Shown here in pieces: positions 62,302 through 64,000 of a stretch of 64,000 nucleotides of DNA. This DNA comes from Sinomonas mesophila. GTDB lineage: Bacteria > Actinomycetota > Actinomycetes > Actinomycetales > Micrococcaceae. How positions within the stretch are numbered: position 1 is the stretch's first letter; the number at the start of each line of letters is the position of its first letter. The notes below the pieces were generated by a model, which was not told the DNA's origin, made no database searches, and saw only the letters and a program-made list of their open reading frames with translations. The DNA is taken from contig NZ_KV908322.1 of assembly GCF_001999765.1 (NCBI RefSeq), positions 362,879 through 426,878 of the forward strand. The letters run 5' to 3'. Position numbers and translations under genes: made by a program.

Positions 62302-63432
62302 GTGAGCAGCCACTACGAAACCCTGGGCGTTCCGACTGACGCGAGCGCCGAGGAGATCAAGAAGGCCTACCGGAAGCTGGCCCGCAAGCTCCACCCCGAC
62401 GTCAACCCCGGCGATGAGGCGGCTGACCGCTTCAAGGCGGTCACGCACGCCTACGAGGTGCTCTCCGACCCGCAGAAGCGCCGCGTCTACGACACGACGG
62501 GCAACGAGAACGGCACCGACAACGGATTCGGCGGGGCCTACAACGGCTCCGGCTTCGCCTTCCAGGACATCTTCGAGACGTTCTTCGGCGGGGGTGCCGC
62601 CGGCCAGGCAGGCCCGGCCTCGCGCACGCGCCGCGGCCAGGACGCGCTCATCGCGGTCCGGATCGAGCTCCGGGACGCCGTCTTCGGCGTCAACAAGAAG
62701 ATCGAGGTCGACACGGCGGTGCTCTGCGGGCGCTGCGAGGGCTCGTGCTGCGAGCCCGGCACCGAGCCCGTGCGCTGCGGCGTATGCCACGGCAGCGGGC
62801 ACATCCAGCGGCCCGTCCGCTCGATCCTGGGCCAGGTCATGACCATGGCCACGTGCCCCTCCTGCCAGGGCTTCGGCACCGAGATCCCGAACCCGTGCAA
62901 CGAGTGCGGCGGCGAGGGCCGCGTGCGCAGCCGGCGCTCGCTCACGGTCAAGATCCCGGCCGGCGTCTCGACCGGCACGCGCATCCAGCTCTCCGGCCAG
63001 GGCGAGGCGGGAACGGCGGGCGGACCGTCGGGCGACCTCTACGTCGAGATCCGCGTCGCGAGCCACGGCACCTTCACGCGCGAGGGCGACCAGCTGCACG
63101 CGACGCTCAGCGTGCCCCTGACGGCTGCGGCCCTCGGCGCGGAGATGAGCCTCGACACGTTCGACGGCGAGCAGACGATCTCGCTGCGCCCGGGCACGCA
63201 GTCCGGTGACGTCGTCACCCTCCCGGGCCTCGGCGTCGCCCGCCTGCGCGGCGGCGGGCGCGGCGACCTGCTCGTGCAGGTCCGCGTCGAGACCCCCACG
63301 CGGCTTGATCCGGAGCAGGAGGAGCTCCTGCGGCAACTCGCCAAGCTGCGCGGCGAGCAGGTCGGCGAGGGCAAGCTCGTGGGCACGGGCGGGGTGTTCG
63401 CGAAGCTGCGCGACAGGCTCGGCAACCTCTGA
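62302..63432 (+). CDS. dnaJ: Chaperone DnaJ
   Basis: A 376-aa DnaJ with J domain (HPD at about residues 31-33), a Gly-rich linker with EDIF-like [10 protein letters not shown], a four-repeat zinc domain (about 142-210) and a C-terminal substrate-binding part. The first zinc repeat reads [12 protein letters not shown]: the third position of CxxCxGxG is Cys instead of Gly. The other three repeats are regular. GTG start at 62302. Confidence 0.95.
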   Translation: MSSHYETLGVPTDASAEEIKKAYRKLARKLHPDVNPGDEAADRFKAVTHAYEVLSDPQKRRVYDTTGNENGTDNGFGGAYNGSGFAFQDIFETFFGGGAAGQAGPASRTRRGQDALIAVRIELRDAVFGVNKKIEVDTAVLCGRCEGSCCEPGTEPVRCGVCHGSGHIQRPVRSILGQVMTMATCPSCQGFGTEIPNPCNECGGEGRVRSRRSLTVKIPAGVSTGTRIQLSGQGEAGTAGGPSGDLYVEIRVASHGTFTREGDQLHATLSVPLTAAALGAEMSLDTFDGEQTISLRPGTQSGDVVTLPGLGVARLRGGGRGDLLVQVRVETPTRLDPEQEELLRQLAKLRGEQVGEGKLVGTGGVFAKLRDRLGNL

Positions 63433-63433
63433 C

Positions 63434-64000
63434 ATGTCCCGTCCCCTCTTCTACGTTCCGGCGGGCGCGCTCGACGGCGCCGCCCAGGGGACGCTCATCA
63501 CGGTGGGCGGCGCCGAGGGCCGGCATGCCGCGACGGTCAAGCGGCTCGCCCCGGGCGAGGGCGTGGACCTGGCCGACGGCGCGGGCGTGCGGGCGGTGGG
63601 CACCGTGGAGAGCGCCGCGGGCTCCGAGCTCGTGGTCGCGGTCGAGCGGGTCAGGCGCGAGCCGGCCCTCCCGTACAGGCTCGTCCTCGTCCAGGCCCTC
63701 GCGAAGGGCGATCGCGACGAGCTGGCCGCCGAGACGGCCACGGAACTCGGCGTCGACGCCGTCATCCCCTGGCAGGCCGAGCGCTCGATCGTCCGCTGGA
63801 AGGGGGAGCGGGCGGAGAAGTCGCTCGCGAAGTGGCGCTCCGTCGTGTTCGCGGCCGCGAAGCAGGCCCGCCGGGCCACCGTTCCGGTCGTCGAGCGGGC
63901 GCACGACGGCGCCGCGCTGGCGGAGCGGATCGGCGCGGCTCGGCTCGCCGTCGTCCTGCACGAGGACGCTGCCGAGCCGCTCTCGGCGCTCCTGACGGCG
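63434..64000 (+). CDS. rsmE: 16S rRNA (uracil1498-N3)-methyltransferase (partial)
   Basis: The gene is cut by the right edge after about 189 residues. It starts MSRPLFYVPAGALDGAAQG, contains HAATVKRLAPGEGVDLADG and LVQALAKGDRDELAAETATE, characteristic of RsmE, and its knotted SPOUT domain would follow. It directly follows dnaJ (ATG 63434, one base after the dnaJ stop), the usual neighbourhood. Confidence 0.92.
   Translation, partial: MSRPLFYVPAGALDGAAQGTLITVGGAEGRHAATVKRLAPGEGVDLADGAGVRAVGTVESAAGSELVVAVERVRREPALPYRLVLVQALAKGDRDELAAETATELGVDAVIPWQAERSIVRWKGERAEKSLAKWRSVVFAAAKQARRATVPVVERAHDGAALAERIGAARLAVVLHEDAAEPLSALLTA

Overview
The window is high-GC actinobacterial DNA, most likely from a member of the Micrococcales (Micrococcaceae, Arthrobacter/Sinomonas-like). 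The indications are a very GC-rich codon bias, many GTG starts with 4-base GTGA/ATGA overlaps, an actinobacterial integration host factor (mIHF), a helicase-dead PriA, DUF3097 and DUF4193 proteins, and a pyr-mihF-gmk-rpoZ-coaBC-metK gene order like that of Mycobacterium. Identifications come from reading translations and motifs; no database search was possible.

Layout. 1-776 (-): partial PrsW-like protease. 858-9865 (+): pyrimidine operon pyrR-pyrB-pyrC-(membrane protein)-carA-carB-pyrF, preceded by a PyrR-binding-loop-like leader. 10034-16103 (+): mihF, gmk, rpoZ, coaBC, metK, priA. 16164-17912: a small membrane protein resembling Pycsar effectors, divergent from a broken DUF2235 hydrolase. 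18081-21201 (-): glycosyltransferase, alpha/beta hydrolase and a SorC/DeoR regulator, divergent from glpD-glpF-glpK (+, 21308-25406), which ends at a strong terminator.

25512-33199 (-) holds a four-gene unit of lower GC: RND permease B, a minimal lipoprotein adaptor, RND permease A, and a secreted protein of unknown function. A lipoprotein paralogue of that secreted protein lies at 37658, followed by a third, frameshifted copy. Between them are leuS, with an apparent leucine leader peptide and attenuator, and a DegV-family gene.

39316-42950: comEA-comEC. In related genomes comEC is normally close to holA-rpsT-lepA-hemW-hrcA-dnaJ-rsmE, which here occupy 54207-64000. The 11 kb in between (42951-54206) is a patchwork: a decayed KfrA-like gene, a DHFR/RibD-like gene, a truncated DUF1016 gene abutting a 5'-truncated Rhs protein with Hint and C-terminal toxin domains plus a CPCC-type immunity candidate, an ISL3-family transposase with a damaged 3' end, a DUF4386 membrane protein, a membrane-anchored trypsin-like protease, a decayed N12-class helicase/methylase remnant, and a DUF4193 gene.

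Most of the window is housekeeping: nucleotide synthesis, translation, folding and competence. The points of greatest interest are the twin-RND/lipoprotein/secreted-protein unit, the Rhs toxin tip joined to a DUF1016 fragment, the leuS attenuator and the two decayed mobile-element genes.
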